Shown here in pieces: positions 41,165 to 50,349 of a DNA stretch of 64,000 nt. The translations under genes and the position numbers were made by a program. Source of the stretch: CALBPI01 sp039821605 (GTDB lineage: Bacteria; Pseudomonadota; Gammaproteobacteria; Steroidobacterales; Woeseiaceae); assembly GCA_039821605.1 (NCBI GenBank), contig JBCBNV010000002.1, positions 597,577 to 661,576 on the forward strand, read 5' to 3'. Each line of letters starts with the position of its first letter. The stretch's first letter is position 1. The notes under the pieces are model-generated. The model had not been told where the DNA came from. It did not search any database and saw nothing but the letters and a program-made list of their open reading frames with translations.

Positions 41165-43294
41165 TCAGGCGTTGACCGCGCGGACGAAATACCGCGAGGT
41201 GCACTCGCGCAGTGCAAAAGCCATCTCGTTTCCATCCGCAAAGCGGTTCTCTGGCTGTTTCGCCAGCGCCCTTTCCATGAACGCGTCGATGCCGTCAGGC
41301 AAATCCGGACGCAGTTCGGTGACCGGTCGTGGTGTCTTGTTATCAATGGCCGACATCAATTCGGCGATCGACTTGCCACGGAACGGCACATCCCCAGTAA
41401 GTAATTCATATAGGGTAACACCAAGTGAAAACAGGTCGGAACTTCCCGTGATGTCATCGCCGCGCGCTTGTTCGGGAGACATGTAGGAGGGGGTTCCGAG
41501 AACGATGCCCGTTTGGGTGCGTTCGGCGTCGACGAGCTTGGCGACGCCGAAGTCGGTGATCTTCAGAGACTCCGTCGCGGCGTCGAAAATGAGATTGTCG
41601 GGCTTGATGTCCCGGTGCACGACATGCTCGGCGTGGGCGTAGTGCAGCGCCTCGGCGACGCGGATCATGGCGCGGAATACGATGAGCGGGTCCAGCAGAT
41701 CGTCGGGTTTGGTGAAATGGTTGAGCTGCTCGCCCGGCACGTACTCCATGGCGATGTAGCCCAGGCCGTCGACTTCACCCGAGTCGTACACGGCGGTGAT
41801 CGCCGGGTGGGTCAGGCGGCCCGCCGACTCGGCTTCCTGGAAGAATCGCGCCCTGGCGGCCACGCGGGCCCCTTCGTCGTCGATATCCTTGAACGAGACG
41901 ATCTTGAGCGCGATGAGTCGGTTGATGCGCGGGTCCCTGCCCAGAAACACGCCGCCCATGGCGCCCTTGCCGAGCGGGCGCAGCACCTCGTAGCGGTCGA
42001 GCATTTCGGGGATCGCGTCGGGCACGGCGTTGCTGCCGCGTCGCAATGCAGGGCTCGAGCCCGAGGTTTCGGGGGCGGCGCCCTTGTCGCGGCGTGCCAT
42101 GTACGCGAACACGGCGCGCGACTGCTCGGGCTGGCCTTCCTTCTCGAACGCGATGGCGAGCTTGTAGAGCGTCGGCATGAGCGAGGCGTGCGGCGCACAG
42201 GTCTGGAACACACCAAACGCTGCGTCGAGGCGACCGGCCCTGAGGTAACGCAAGCCAGCGCGGAAGCTCTCGCGACGGTTCGACTTGCGGTCGGGGGTCA
42301 TGACGAAGCAGACGAGAAATCCGGCCAGTACCGCCACGCCGCTGCGCGCGACGTCGATCTGGAAGGCGAAGTAGTGCGCGAGCAGCCACTGCGACCCCAG
42401 CGCCACGATGATCAACGTGGCACCGACGGAGGCGATGACGCGGCGCGACTCGCGCCACATGACCGACACCAGCATGAAGGTGCCGAGCGCGATGAAGAGC
42501 CAGCCGGCCGTATCGGCCCAGTCGGGTCGTGTGAGGGTTTCACTGCCCGCGAGCGCGGCGTGGAAACTCGCGAACCGTTTCAGTGCGCCGCCGCCCAGCG
42601 CGTCGTCACGCTGTTGCGTCGAGCCGATGAAGACGTGCTTGCCGTTGAATCGTGCGTTGGTCGTGTCTTCAGGCTCGGCCAGCACTGCGTTCACGTCGAG
42701 GACGTCGACGGGCGGCAGGCGCTTGGCGATGATCGAGAGATCGGGCCGAGTCTGAATTTGCTGGTTGCGCTCTCGCCAGCGTGCGTCGGCCAGCAGCGGC
42801 AGCAAGGCGGCGCTGGCACGCATCTGCGTACCCGACAGCCGCCAGGCGGACAGGCCGTCGTGACGTTCGGCCGCCGCGCCGGGCAGACGCGCATGGCCGA
42901 TGCCGCGTGCGGCGGCGCGCACGGGTGCGGTGCTGCCGTGGCCGTCGGTCGTCACGGCATCCGTGACGTAGGTGGCGCCGTTGTAGCGGATGGCTTCGAC
43001 GAGCGCGGGGTCCTCCGTATCGAGGACGTCGACAATCGTGACGCTTGCAGCCCGGTCCATACGACCCAGCAACGCCGTGTAGACTTCGGCGTCGCCCGAG
43101 CCGATGTCGACGACGGCGGGGACATCCTGGGCGGAGATCACAGCCGTCGGCGTCGTGGCCGCGCGCAGCACCAGGTCGATGCGGTCGAAGGTCCCACCCA
43201 TGGGGCCATACGCCAGCGTAGCCGGGAGCAGCACGAACACGCAGACCGCGAGCTGGATCTGGCGACCCAGTGTCATGTTGAGCAGCGACTTCAT
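41165..43294 (-). CDS. CHASE2-domain serine/threonine protein kinase
   Basis: A 709-residue receptor kinase with an unusual order. An N-terminal membrane helix (about 12-30) is followed by a periplasmic CHASE2 sensor domain (about 35-270), three membrane helices (about 275-350) and a short TPR-like linker (about 360-420). The cytoplasmic Hanks-type kinase domain (about 440-700) shows LGKGAMGGVFLGRD, IALKIVS, HRDIKPDN, DFGVAKL and GTPSYMSPEQARG, all catalytic residues intact. Start at 43294, shortly after a divergent region; no clear Shine-Dalgarno. Heads the kinase-phosphatase-FHA operon. The CHASE2 signal is unknown. Confidence 0.9.
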   Translation of the reverse strand: MKSLLNMTLGRQIQLAVCVFVLLPATLAYGPMGGTFDRIDLVLRAATTPTAVISAQDVPAVVDIGSGDAEVYTALLGRMDRAASVTIVDVLDTEDPALVEAIRYNGATYVTDAVTTDGHGSTAPVRAAARGIGHARLPGAAAERHDGLSAWRLSGTQMRASAALLPLLADARWRERNQQIQTRPDLSIIAKRLPPVDVLDVNAVLAEPEDTTNARFNGKHVFIGSTQQRDDALGGGALKRFASFHAALAGSETLTRPDWADTAGWLFIALGTFMLVSVMWRESRRVIASVGATLIIVALGSQWLLAHYFAFQIDVARSGVAVLAGFLVCFVMTPDRKSNRRESFRAGLRYLRAGRLDAAFGVFQTCAPHASLMPTLYKLAIAFEKEGQPEQSRAVFAYMARRDKGAAPETSGSSPALRRGSNAVPDAIPEMLDRYEVLRPLGKGAMGGVFLGRDPRINRLIALKIVSFKDIDDEGARVAARARFFQEAESAGRLTHPAITAVYDSGEVDGLGYIAMEYVPGEQLNHFTKPDDLLDPLIVFRAMIRVAEALHYAHAEHVVHRDIKPDNLIFDAATESLKITDFGVAKLVDAERTQTGIVLGTPSYMSPEQARGDDITGSSDLFSLGVTLYELLTGDVPFRGKSIAELMSAIDNKTPRPVTELRPDLPDGIDAFMERALAKQPENRFADGNEMAFALRECTSRYFVRAVNA

Positions 43295-43368
43295 AAACGC
43301 TACGAAGTTTAAGAAGCAAAGCAGGAACTTACTGCGAAGCAAGTAACATTTTGGCGTATTCTGGTAAA

Positions 43369-43386
43369 TCACACCGGTCGGTGTGA
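43369..43386. promoter_or_regulatory. Perfect palindrome upstream of radA
   Basis: TCACACCG-GT-CGGTGTGA, 8-base arms, ending 10 bases before the radA ATG in the 102-base region divergent from the kinase gene. It could be an operator or an mRNA hairpin near the ribosome-binding site. Confidence 0.5.
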
Positions 43387-43396
43387 CGGAGTTCAC

Positions 43397-44764
43397 ATGG
43401 CGAAGAAATCCCCGCGCTACGCCTGCCGCGATTGCGGTGCTGTCGCACCCAAATGGCAGGGCCAGTGCGCCGAGTGCGGCGAGTGGAATACGCTCGAGGA
43501 AATGACCCCGGCTCTGGCTGTGGCGACGGGCGGTCGTCGCGCCGGGTACGCCGGAGAGCGCGCTGTGGCTCGCCTGGCCGAGGTTGCAGCCGAGGGCGGC
43601 GACGCCACCCGGCGTCTGGCCACAGGTTTCGGTGAGTTCGACCGCGTGCTCGGCGGCGGCGTCGTGCCGGGTGCGGTGGTGCTCCTGGGCGGCGATCCGG
43701 GCGTTGGCAAGTCCACCCTGCTGCTGCAGGTGGCCGCGAAGCTGGCCTCGGACTCGGGTGTGCTCTACGTCACAGGCGAGGAAAGCGTGCAGCAGGTCGC
43801 GGCACGTGCGCGCCGCCTGGGCGTTGGTGACGCAGGTCTCACGCTGCTCGCCGAAACCGGCGTCGAAGCCATCATTGCCACGGCTGCGGCCGAGCGCACG
43901 GGCGTGCTCGTGGTGGACTCCATGCAGACGCTCGTGGCCGAAAACCAGACGGGCGCGCCCGGTGCCGTGGCGCAACTTCGCGAGTGCGTGGGGGCGCTGA
44001 CCCGCTTTGCCAAGTCGACGGCTACGGCTGTATTCATTGTCGGCCATGTCACGAAAGAAGGCACCATCGCGGGCCCGCGCGTCGTGGAGCACATGGTCGA
44101 CACCGTGCTGTATTTCGAGAGCGATCCTGGCAGCCGCTACAGCCTCGTGCGGGCCGTCAAGAACCGGTTCGGTGCCGCCAGCGAGATGGGCATGTTCTCG
44201 ATGCAACACGATGGCTTCCACGAGGTCACCAACCCGTCAGCGATTTTTCTGTCGCGCGACAGCCGACCTGTCGCCGGCAGCCTTGTCACGGTGACCTGGG
44301 AAGGCAGCCGGCCGCTGCTCATCGAGGTGCAGGCACTTGTGGCCGATGCGCTGGGTCACCCGCGACGCCTCGCGCAGGGCCTCGATCAAAACCGGCTCTC
44401 GCTGCTGCTGGCCGTACTGCAACGCCACGGTGGCCTGTCGATGGCGGGCGAGGACGTGTTCGTGAACGTCGTCGGCGGCATTCGTATCCACGAAACGGCG
44501 GGTGACCTGCCCGCGCTGCTCGCGTCCGTCTCGAGCTTTCGCGACCGGCCGCTCGACCAACGACTCGTGGCCTTCGGCGAACTGGGCCTGGCCGGTGAGG
44601 TACGGCCCGTGCGCTACGGCGAGGAGCGGCTGCGCGAGGCCGCCAAGCAGGGCTTCACGCGCGCGATCGTGCCCAAGGCCAACCGCCCGCGTCGCGCCAT
44701 CGAGGGCCTGGAGGTCACGGGCGTGACGCACCTCGAGCAGGCGCTCGACGCCGTGTTCAGCTAA
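43397..44764 (+). CDS. radA: DNA repair protein RadA
   Basis: A RecA-like branch-migration ATPase, 455 residues. The N-terminal zinc finger (CRDCGAVAPKWQGQCAEC) is followed by Walker A GGDPGVGKSTLLLQ, the RadA-specific KNRFG motif (VKNRFGAASEMGMF) and a Lon-like C-terminal domain. GGAG lies 6 bases before the ATG. The stop overlaps the stop region of the convergent transporter by 8 bases. Confidence 0.96.
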   Translation: MAKKSPRYACRDCGAVAPKWQGQCAECGEWNTLEEMTPALAVATGGRRAGYAGERAVARLAEVAAEGGDATRRLATGFGEFDRVLGGGVVPGAVVLLGGDPGVGKSTLLLQVAAKLASDSGVLYVTGEESVQQVAARARRLGVGDAGLTLLAETGVEAIIATAAAERTGVLVVDSMQTLVAENQTGAPGAVAQLRECVGALTRFAKSTATAVFIVGHVTKEGTIAGPRVVEHMVDTVLYFESDPGSRYSLVRAVKNRFGAASEMGMFSMQHDGFHEVTNPSAIFLSRDSRPVAGSLVTVTWEGSRPLLIEVQALVADALGHPRRLAQGLDQNRLSLLLAVLQRHGGLSMAGEDVFVNVVGGIRIHETAGDLPALLASVSSFRDRPLDQRLVAFGELGLAGEVRPVRYGEERLREAAKQGFTRAIVPKANRPRRAIEGLEVTGVTHLEQALDAVFS

Positions 44765-46016
44765 CGCCTTCGCCCTGACTGAGTCGCGCCTCGACGACCA
44801 TGTTGTCGTTGGCGTCGATGACTTCGATCGAATACCGGTCCAGTGTGAACGCCGTGCCCGCGGCCGGAATCGTCTCGAGTTGCTCCTGCACGAGCCCGTT
44901 GAGCGTCTTCGCACCGTCGGTCGGCAGCTCCCAGCCGAGCTGACGGTTGAGCTCTCGCACGTTGACGGAGCCCTGCACGACCCAGGCATCGCCCTCCTGG
45001 CGCACGGCGTGCGGGTCGTCACCGGGGTCGGTCGTGAACTCGCCCACGATTTCCTCGAGGATGTCCTCGAGTGTGACCATGCCCTGAATATCGCCGTACT
45101 CGTCGACGACCAGCGCGAGCCGCGACTTGCTCTTCTGAAACTGTACGAGCTGGGTCGACAACGGCGTGCCCTCGGGCACGAAATAGGGCTCGCGCACAAG
45201 GCTTCTGATCATGTCCTTGGTGAGCTCGACCTTCGCTTTGCGCACGAGGCTTTTCATGTGCAGCACACCCACGATGCGGTCGATGTTGTCCTCGTAGACG
45301 GGCAGCCGCGTGTGTTCGCTCTTTTCGATGAGCTTCGCAATCTCGTCGATGTCGTCGTCGAGGTCGATACCGACAACGTCGTTGTGCGGGACCATCACGT
45401 CGTCAACGGTGACCTTCTCGAGGTCGAGGATGCCTGTGAGCATCGTTCTGTACTTTCGCGAGATGAGTGCGCCCGCTTCGTTGACGACGGTACGCAGTTC
45501 TTCATGGCTCAACGCGTGGCCGTCGACGTCGCTCGAGCGCACGCCGAAGACGCGCAACACGCCATTGGCGATGAGGTTCGTGAGCCAGACGAGCGGGTAG
45601 GCCACTTTCAGCAGCGGGTAGTAGATGTAGACCGCGGGCATGGCGATCCGCTCGGGGTGCAGGGCCGCCATGGTCTTGGGTGCGACCTCGGCAAAAATCA
45701 GCACGACGAAGGTCAGGATGCCGGTACCGACCGCCAGTGCCGCCTCGCCACCCAGCCGCAGGGCGATGATCGTAGTCAGCGACGCCGCGGACAGGTTGAC
45801 GATGTTGTTGCCAAGCAGGATGAGGCCGATAAGCCTGTCGGGCTTTTGCAGCAGTGATTCCGCGAGGCGCGCGGAACGCACACCCGAACGCGCGCGGTGG
45901 CGCAACCGGTAGCGGTTGAGGCTCATGAGTGCGGTCTCGGAGCTCGAGAAGAACGCCGAGCAGACGATCAGGAAACCGATGATGGTGAACAGGGCGCTAA
46001 GCGGGACGTCGTCCAA
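44757..46016 (-). CDS. CNNM/CorB-type membrane protein with CBS pair
   Basis: A 419-residue protein of the HlyC/CorC family (YfjD/CorB-like). It has a DUF21 membrane domain with about four helices (1-180, including SSSETALMSLNRYRLRH), tandem CBS domains (about 205-325, MVPHNDVVGIDLDD) and a C-terminal CorC/HlyC transporter-associated domain. Proposed role in magnesium or cobalt homeostasis. It lies next to ccsA and close to ffh, a conserved neighbourhood. Confidence 0.88.
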   Translation of the reverse strand: MDDVPLSALFTIIGFLIVCSAFFSSSETALMSLNRYRLRHRARSGVRSARLAESLLQKPDRLIGLILLGNNIVNLSAASLTTIIALRLGGEAALAVGTGILTFVVLIFAEVAPKTMAALHPERIAMPAVYIYYPLLKVAYPLVWLTNLIANGVLRVFGVRSSDVDGHALSHEELRTVVNEAGALISRKYRTMLTGILDLEKVTVDDVMVPHNDVVGIDLDDDIDEIAKLIEKSEHTRLPVYEDNIDRIVGVLHMKSLVRKAKVELTKDMIRSLVREPYFVPEGTPLSTQLVQFQKSKSRLALVVDEYGDIQGMVTLEDILEEIVGEFTTDPGDDPHAVRQEGDAWVVQGSVNVRELNRQLGWELPTDGAKTLNGLVQEQLETIPAAGTAFTLDRYSIEVIDANDNMVVEARLSQGEGVS

Positions 46017-46098
46017 CGCGCAGAATCCTCCCTTGGGCGCAGCCTTGCTGCTTCCGAGTAGAAAACGCCGGGTGCGGCGCTGTCAATGGCGTGTCGCG

Positions 46099-46908
46099 CT
46101 AGCCCCAGCTTTCGCCGAGCAGCACCTCGAGCACGAATTTGCTGCCGAAGTAGGCCAGGATCAGAACCGCGAACCCCGCGAGGTAGAGCTGCAGCATGCG
46201 TCGCCCGCGCCAGCCCGCCGCCAATCGGCCGATGACCAGCGCGCCGAAAATGACCGTGGCGAGCAGCGACAGCACGGTCTTGTGCATGAGGTGCTGCGCG
46301 AACAGGTTTTCGACAAAGATGAAGCCCGACACGATGGCCAGCAGCAGGAAGACGAAGCCCGAGGCTGTCAGCGTGGCCAGGAAGCGTTCGGTGGCCATCA
46401 GCGGCGGCAGCAGCGTCGAGAGCCGTGTCACCTTGGCCCGGCGCAGCATGTTGTCCTGCAGCATCGAAGCCCCGGCCAGCACGGCGCCGGCAATCAGGAA
46501 GCTGTAGGCGACCAGTGAGAGCACCGCGTGGAGCTTGATCTGCCAGGTCAGCGGGTTGGTGCTCGCCGGGTCGTGCCAGAAAGTCGGCACGGTCATCATG
46601 ACGGCCGCCAGCAGCATGACGATGCCGCCCACGAGCTGGAACCCCCTCTGCAGCGCGGCGAACAGGCCGATGGCCGCGAGCAGCCAGGCGATGACGCTGA
46701 TCACGTCAGCAAAATCGAGGCCGTGCGCCGGGTTCATGAGCACCGTGTGCGTGAGCCAGCCGCCATGGGAGGCAACGAGCGCAAACAGCACGCCCAGCAT
46801 GAGGTTACCGCCCGGGCGCTGCGGTTCGCCGTCCTCGTTGGGTGCACCGCCCAGCGTAAGCGCCGCGCCGGCTGCCCCGTAGGCCGCAAAAATTGTGAAG
46901 GCAAACAC
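46099..46908 (-). CDS. Cytochrome c assembly-family membrane protein (CcsA/YpjD-like)
   Basis: A 269-residue protein with eight membrane helices. The CcsA/CcmC-type core includes HGGWLTHTVL, the Trp-containing TWQIKLHAVLSLVAYSF segment and HLMHKTVLSLLATVIFG, with conserved His residues that could bind haem. YpjD-type members regularly lie upstream of ffh and beside a CorB-like gene, as here, and their role in haem handling is not settled. Confidence 0.8.
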   Translation of the reverse strand: MFAFTIFAAYGAAGAALTLGGAPNEDGEPQRPGGNLMLGVLFALVASHGGWLTHTVLMNPAHGLDFADVISVIAWLLAAIGLFAALQRGFQLVGGIVMLLAAVMMTVPTFWHDPASTNPLTWQIKLHAVLSLVAYSFLIAGAVLAGASMLQDNMLRRAKVTRLSTLLPPLMATERFLATLTASGFVFLLLAIVSGFIFVENLFAQHLMHKTVLSLLATVIFGALVIGRLAAGWRGRRMLQLYLAGFAVLILAYFGSKFVLEVLLGESWG

Positions 46909-47025
46909 AGAAACTCCGTACCGGACGACCTAACGTCGCGCCCTAACGGAAATAATCTCATATGCATTGCGGCTTGGTAAGTCTGCCCTGACGACACTTT
47001 TCCCCGGTCGCACTGTCCCAATTAA

Positions 47026-47038
47026 GGGAATGATTCCC
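47026..47038. promoter_or_regulatory. Short palindrome upstream of the phosphodiesterase gene
   Basis: GGGAAT-G-ATTCCC, 13 bases, 27 bases before the start codon. Possible operator; no regulator suggested. Confidence 0.3.
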
Positions 47039-47064
47039 GCCCATCAAGGGCTCAGGCAGTGGTT

Positions 47065-47832
47065 ATGCAGGTCAGAATACTCGGATGCAGCGGCGGTATC
47101 GGCGGGGGTGCGCGCACCTCAGCGATGCTCATTGACGACGACGTGCTGCTCGACGCAGGCACGGGCGTTGGCGATCTGACGCTCGAGTCACTGCGCAAGA
47201 TTCGCCACGTGCTGCTCACACACGCGCATCTGGATCACATCGCCGGGCTGCCGTTTCTCATTGATTCGATCTTCGACGCGCGCATCGGTGACCCGCTCGT
47301 GATCTATGGCCGGGCGGAGACGCTCGAGTCGCTGCAAAAGCACATCTTCAACTGGGAGATCTGGCCCGACTTTGCGCAGCTGCCCGATGTCCACCATCCC
47401 GTGTTGCGCTATGAGACGCTGGGGCCGGGGCAGGCCGTCAACATCGACAACCGCCTGTTCCACGCCATCGATGTGCGCCACACGGTGCCGGCCCAGGGCT
47501 ATTGCATCAGCCACGCCGACGGCGTGTTTGCGGTGTCGGGCGACACAACGACCAACGCGACGCTCTGGCCGCTCTTGAACTCGCTGCCGGACCTGAAGGC
47601 GCTCGTCGTCGAGGTCAGTTTCCCCGACGAGCAGGCCGAGCTTGCGCAGGCTGCGGGTCACTATTGCCCGCGCACACTGGCCGCGGATCTGATCAAGCTC
47701 GAGCACGAGCCCGACATCTGGCTCACGGCCATGAAGCCTGGCGAGGAGGACACGATTCTCCGCCAGGTACGCGACGCGATCCCGAGCCGGGACGTGCGCA
47801 TGCTCGAGCAGGGCACCGCGCTCACCATCTGA
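47065..47832 (+). CDS. 3',5'-cyclic-nucleotide phosphodiesterase, class II (MBL fold)
   Basis: A 255-residue metallo-beta-lactamase-fold protein. It begins MQVRILGCSGGIGGGARTSA and carries the metal motif THAHLDHIAGLPFLIDSIFD, followed by the FNWEIWPDF region and VSGDTTTNATLWPLLN. These match class II cyclic-nucleotide phosphodiesterases. The in-frame GTG at 47059 adds only two residues. It would lower cAMP in the cytoplasm. Placed before ffh. Confidence 0.75.
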   Translation: MQVRILGCSGGIGGGARTSAMLIDDDVLLDAGTGVGDLTLESLRKIRHVLLTHAHLDHIAGLPFLIDSIFDARIGDPLVIYGRAETLESLQKHIFNWEIWPDFAQLPDVHHPVLRYETLGPGQAVNIDNRLFHAIDVRHTVPAQGYCISHADGVFAVSGDTTTNATLWPLLNSLPDLKALVVEVSFPDEQAELAQAAGHYCPRTLAADLIKLEHEPDIWLTAMKPGEEDTILRQVRDAIPSRDVRMLEQGTALTI

Positions 47833-47880
47833 GCCGCGCTCGGTTACACTTTTCGCTCTGATTCCTGAGCGGGACTTCCG

Positions 47881-49263
47881 ATGTTCGATAACCTCTCCGA
47901 GCGCTTGCGCCGGGCCACGCAAACGCTGGCCGGCAAAGGGCGCATCACCGAGGACAACGTCAAGGACACGCTGCGCCAGGTGCGCATGGCGCTGCTCGAG
48001 GCCGACGTGGCGCTGCCCGTCGTCAAGCCGTTTATCGAGCGTGTGCGCGAACAGGCCCTGGGCGAAACCGTCCTCACCAGCCTCACGCCGGGCCAGGCCT
48101 TCATCAAGATCATCCACACCGAGCTCGCGAATGTGCTCGGTGGCGACGCCGTGCCCCTCGATCTGCGCGCGCAGCCGCCCGTGGTCATCTTCCTTGCGGG
48201 CCTGCAGGGCGCCGGTAAGACGACGACCGCGGCCAAGCTCGCGCGCCGGCTCATCGAGCGCGAGAAGAAGAAAGTCATCATGGTCTCGGTCGACGTGCAT
48301 CGACCCGCGGCCATCCTGCAGCTCGGCACGCTGGCCGGTGAGGTTGGTGCGCTGTTCCACGAGTCCGGGGCCGATGAGGACCCCGTGAAGATCGCCACGC
48401 GGGCGCTCGACGACGCCAGGCGCCAGTTCGCCGATGTGCTCATCGTCGATACCGCGGGCCGCCTGCACATCGACGCCGACATGATGGACGAGGCCGGTCG
48501 TGTGCATCAGGCCGTCACGCCCCACGAGACCCTGTTTGTTGTGGATAGCATGGCCGGCCAGGACGCCGTGCAGTCGGCGCAGGCTTTCGATAGGGCGCTG
48601 CCGCTCACGGGCGTGGTGCTGACCAAGGCCGATGGCGATGCTCGCGGTGGTGTCGCGCTGTCGGTTCGCGAGGTCACGGGAAAGCCCATCCGCTTCATCG
48701 GTACGGGCGAGAAGACCGAGGCACTCGAGGCGTTCCACCCCGAACGCATGGCCTCTCGCATCCTGGGCATGGGCGACGTGCTGTCGCTCGTCGAGGAGGT
48801 CGAGGAGAAAGTCGACCGCGGCAAGGCCGAGAAGCTTGCCAGGAAACTCAAGAAGGGCCGCGGCTTCGATCTGGGCGATCTCAAGGACCAGCTCGAGCAG
48901 ATGCAGAACATGGGCGGGCTCGGTGCGCTCATGGACAAGCTGCCCATCCCGGGCAAGATGAACTCGGCCGCCCTCAAGGACCAGATCGACGACCGCCAGA
49001 TCCGGCGTCAGATCGCGATCATCAACTCGATGACGGCCGACGAGCGCCGCTTCCCCAAGAAGATCAACGGCTCGCGCAAGCGCCGCATCGCGACGGGCGC
49101 GGGCCAGCAAATCCAGGACGTCAACCGCTTGCTGAAGCAACACCAGCAGATGGAGCGGATGATGAAAAAGGTCTCCAAGGGCGGGATGAAGAACCTCATG
49201 CGTGGCATGCAGGGCATGGGCGGCCCGGGCGGCATGCCGCCGGGCGGGCCCCGCCGCCGCTAG
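47881..49263 (+). CDS. ffh: Signal recognition particle protein Ffh
   Basis: The SRP GTPase that binds signal sequences and 4.5S RNA, 460 residues. N domain (about 1-85), G domain with GLQGAGKTTTAAKLA, DTAGRLHID and TKADGDARGG, then the RILGMGDVLSLVEE hinge and the Met-rich M domain (MMKKVSKGGMKNLMRGMQGM). Normal length and order before rpsP. Confidence 0.97.
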   Translation: MFDNLSERLRRATQTLAGKGRITEDNVKDTLRQVRMALLEADVALPVVKPFIERVREQALGETVLTSLTPGQAFIKIIHTELANVLGGDAVPLDLRAQPPVVIFLAGLQGAGKTTTAAKLARRLIEREKKKVIMVSVDVHRPAAILQLGTLAGEVGALFHESGADEDPVKIATRALDDARRQFADVLIVDTAGRLHIDADMMDEAGRVHQAVTPHETLFVVDSMAGQDAVQSAQAFDRALPLTGVVLTKADGDARGGVALSVREVTGKPIRFIGTGEKTEALEAFHPERMASRILGMGDVLSLVEEVEEKVDRGKAEKLARKLKKGRGFDLGDLKDQLEQMQNMGGLGALMDKLPIPGKMNSAALKDQIDDRQIRRQIAIINSMTADERRFPKKINGSRKRRIATGAGQQIQDVNRLLKQHQQMERMMKKVSKGGMKNLMRGMQGMGGPGGMPPGGPRRR

Positions 49264-49383
49264 CGCCTCGTATGGGCCGGTACGTGCGGTCTCGCATGGG
49301 GCCGGCGAAGTGAATGATCACACGGTGCTGGGTGCATTCATTTTCATCGTGTTACACCGCTTCCACTGAGGGAGCCGAGCCAT

Positions 49384-49389
49384 TACAAT
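49384..49389 (+). promoter_or_regulatory. Candidate -10 (TACAAT) upstream of rpsP
   Basis: TACAAT about 157 bases before the rpsP start, in a context like the rpsF promoter. The -35 region is weak (TTCCAC at a 17-base spacing). The 282-base gap between ffh and rpsP otherwise holds no gene. Confidence 0.35.
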
Positions 49390-49513
49390 GGCGGGCTACG
49401 TCAGGCACTGGCGGGCAAATGCGCGCGCCACGAAAACGGCATCGCGGTTGTTTTCTCGAGTGTGCTCAGCGACTTAGAGCATTTTCAAACAGAATTCTGG
49501 ATTGACTTTCAGG

Positions 49514-49530
49514 GCCTCGCACCGCGAGGC
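49514..49530 (+). promoter_or_regulatory. Leader hairpin upstream of rpsP
   Basis: GCCTCGC-ACC-GCGAGGC, a perfect 7-base stem 15 bases before the rpsP ATG. Position suggests control of translation initiation, since no good Shine-Dalgarno is seen between it and the start. Confidence 0.4.
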
Positions 49531-49545
49531 GTGAGCGTAAAGACT

Positions 49546-49803
49546 ATGGTTACGATTCGACTGTCCCGCGGCGGGGCCAAGAAAAAGCCGTTCTACCACG
49601 TGGTAGTCACGGATAGCCGCAACCGTCGCGACGGGCGCTACATCGAGCGTCTGGGCTACTTCAACCCGATGGCAAAGGGCTCCGAGCAGGGCCTGCGCCT
49701 CGACATCGAGCGCATCGACCACTGGGTCGGACAGGGCGCGCAGACGTCGGACCGGGTTGCCCAGCTCGTCAAGCAGTACCGTAAGGCCGCCGCGGCGGCC
49801 TGA
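49546..49803 (+). CDS. rpsP: 30S ribosomal protein S16
   Basis: 85 residues. MVTIRLSRGGAKKKPFYHVV and RDGRYIERLGYFNP are diagnostic. The ATG at 49546 gives the family N-terminus; the longer frame from 49462 is not needed. First gene of rpsP-rimM-trmD-rplS. Confidence 0.96.
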   Translation: MVTIRLSRGGAKKKPFYHVVVTDSRNRRDGRYIERLGYFNPMAKGSEQGLRLDIERIDHWVGQGAQTSDRVAQLVKQYRKAAAAA

Positions 49804-49830
49804 TCGGGCGGGCCTCGCCCGTAACTCGCC

Positions 49831-50349
49831 GTGAACGAACGGCTGGTAACGGTGGGCGAGGTGCGTGGCGTCTATGGCGTCAAGGGCTGGGTCAAGCTCT
49901 TTTCGTTCACGGCGCCACGCGAGAACCTGCTCGGTTTCCGTGAGTTCGTGACGGGGCAGGGCAGGACGCTGCGACTGATAGAGGGCCGGCCCCAGGGCAA
50001 GGGTCTCATCGGTCGCTTCGCCGGCTGCGACGACCGCGATGCGGCGCTCGCGATGCAAGGCACGGCGTTGCAGGTGGCGCGTTCGGCGTTGCCCGCGACA
50101 GTCGAGGGTGAGTTTTACTGGGACGACCTGGTGGGGCTCGAGGTGGTCGACATCGAGGCCGGCGCGATCGGCACCGTTGACTACCTGCTGGAAACGGGTG
50201 CGGATGACGTGATGGTCATCAAGCAGCCGGCGGGCGGCGAGATTCTTGTGCCCTTCGCGTGGGAACGCGTGGTGCAGGGTGTCGAGCTTGACCCGGGGCG
50301 GATTACCGTCGACTGGCCCGAGGCCAGGGCGGACGCCGAGACAGAATGA
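49831..50349 (+). CDS. rimM: Ribosome maturation factor RimM
   Basis: 172 residues, two beta-barrel domains. The N-terminal domain begins VTVGEVRGVYGVKGWVKLFS and the PRC-barrel starts at FYWDDLVGLEVVDIEAGAIG. Helps assemble the 30S head near S19. GTG start. Overlaps trmD by four bases. Confidence 0.95.
   Translation: MNERLVTVGEVRGVYGVKGWVKLFSFTAPRENLLGFREFVTGQGRTLRLIEGRPQGKGLIGRFAGCDDRDAALAMQGTALQVARSALPATVEGEFYWDDLVGLEVVDIEAGAIGTVDYLLETGADDVMVIKQPAGGEILVPFAWERVVQGVELDPGRITVDWPEARADAETE

Noticed and set aside
41468..43312. 614-codon plus-strand frame
   Set aside because: Antisense to the CHASE2 kinase; no domain sense in its translation.
47188..49143. 651-codon minus-strand frame
   Set aside because: Antisense to the phosphodiesterase and ffh genes.
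49264..49545. Possible 4.5S or other stable RNA between ffh and rpsP
   Set aside because: No extended hairpin or SRP Alu-like motif; only a weak promoter and a short leader hairpin are seen.
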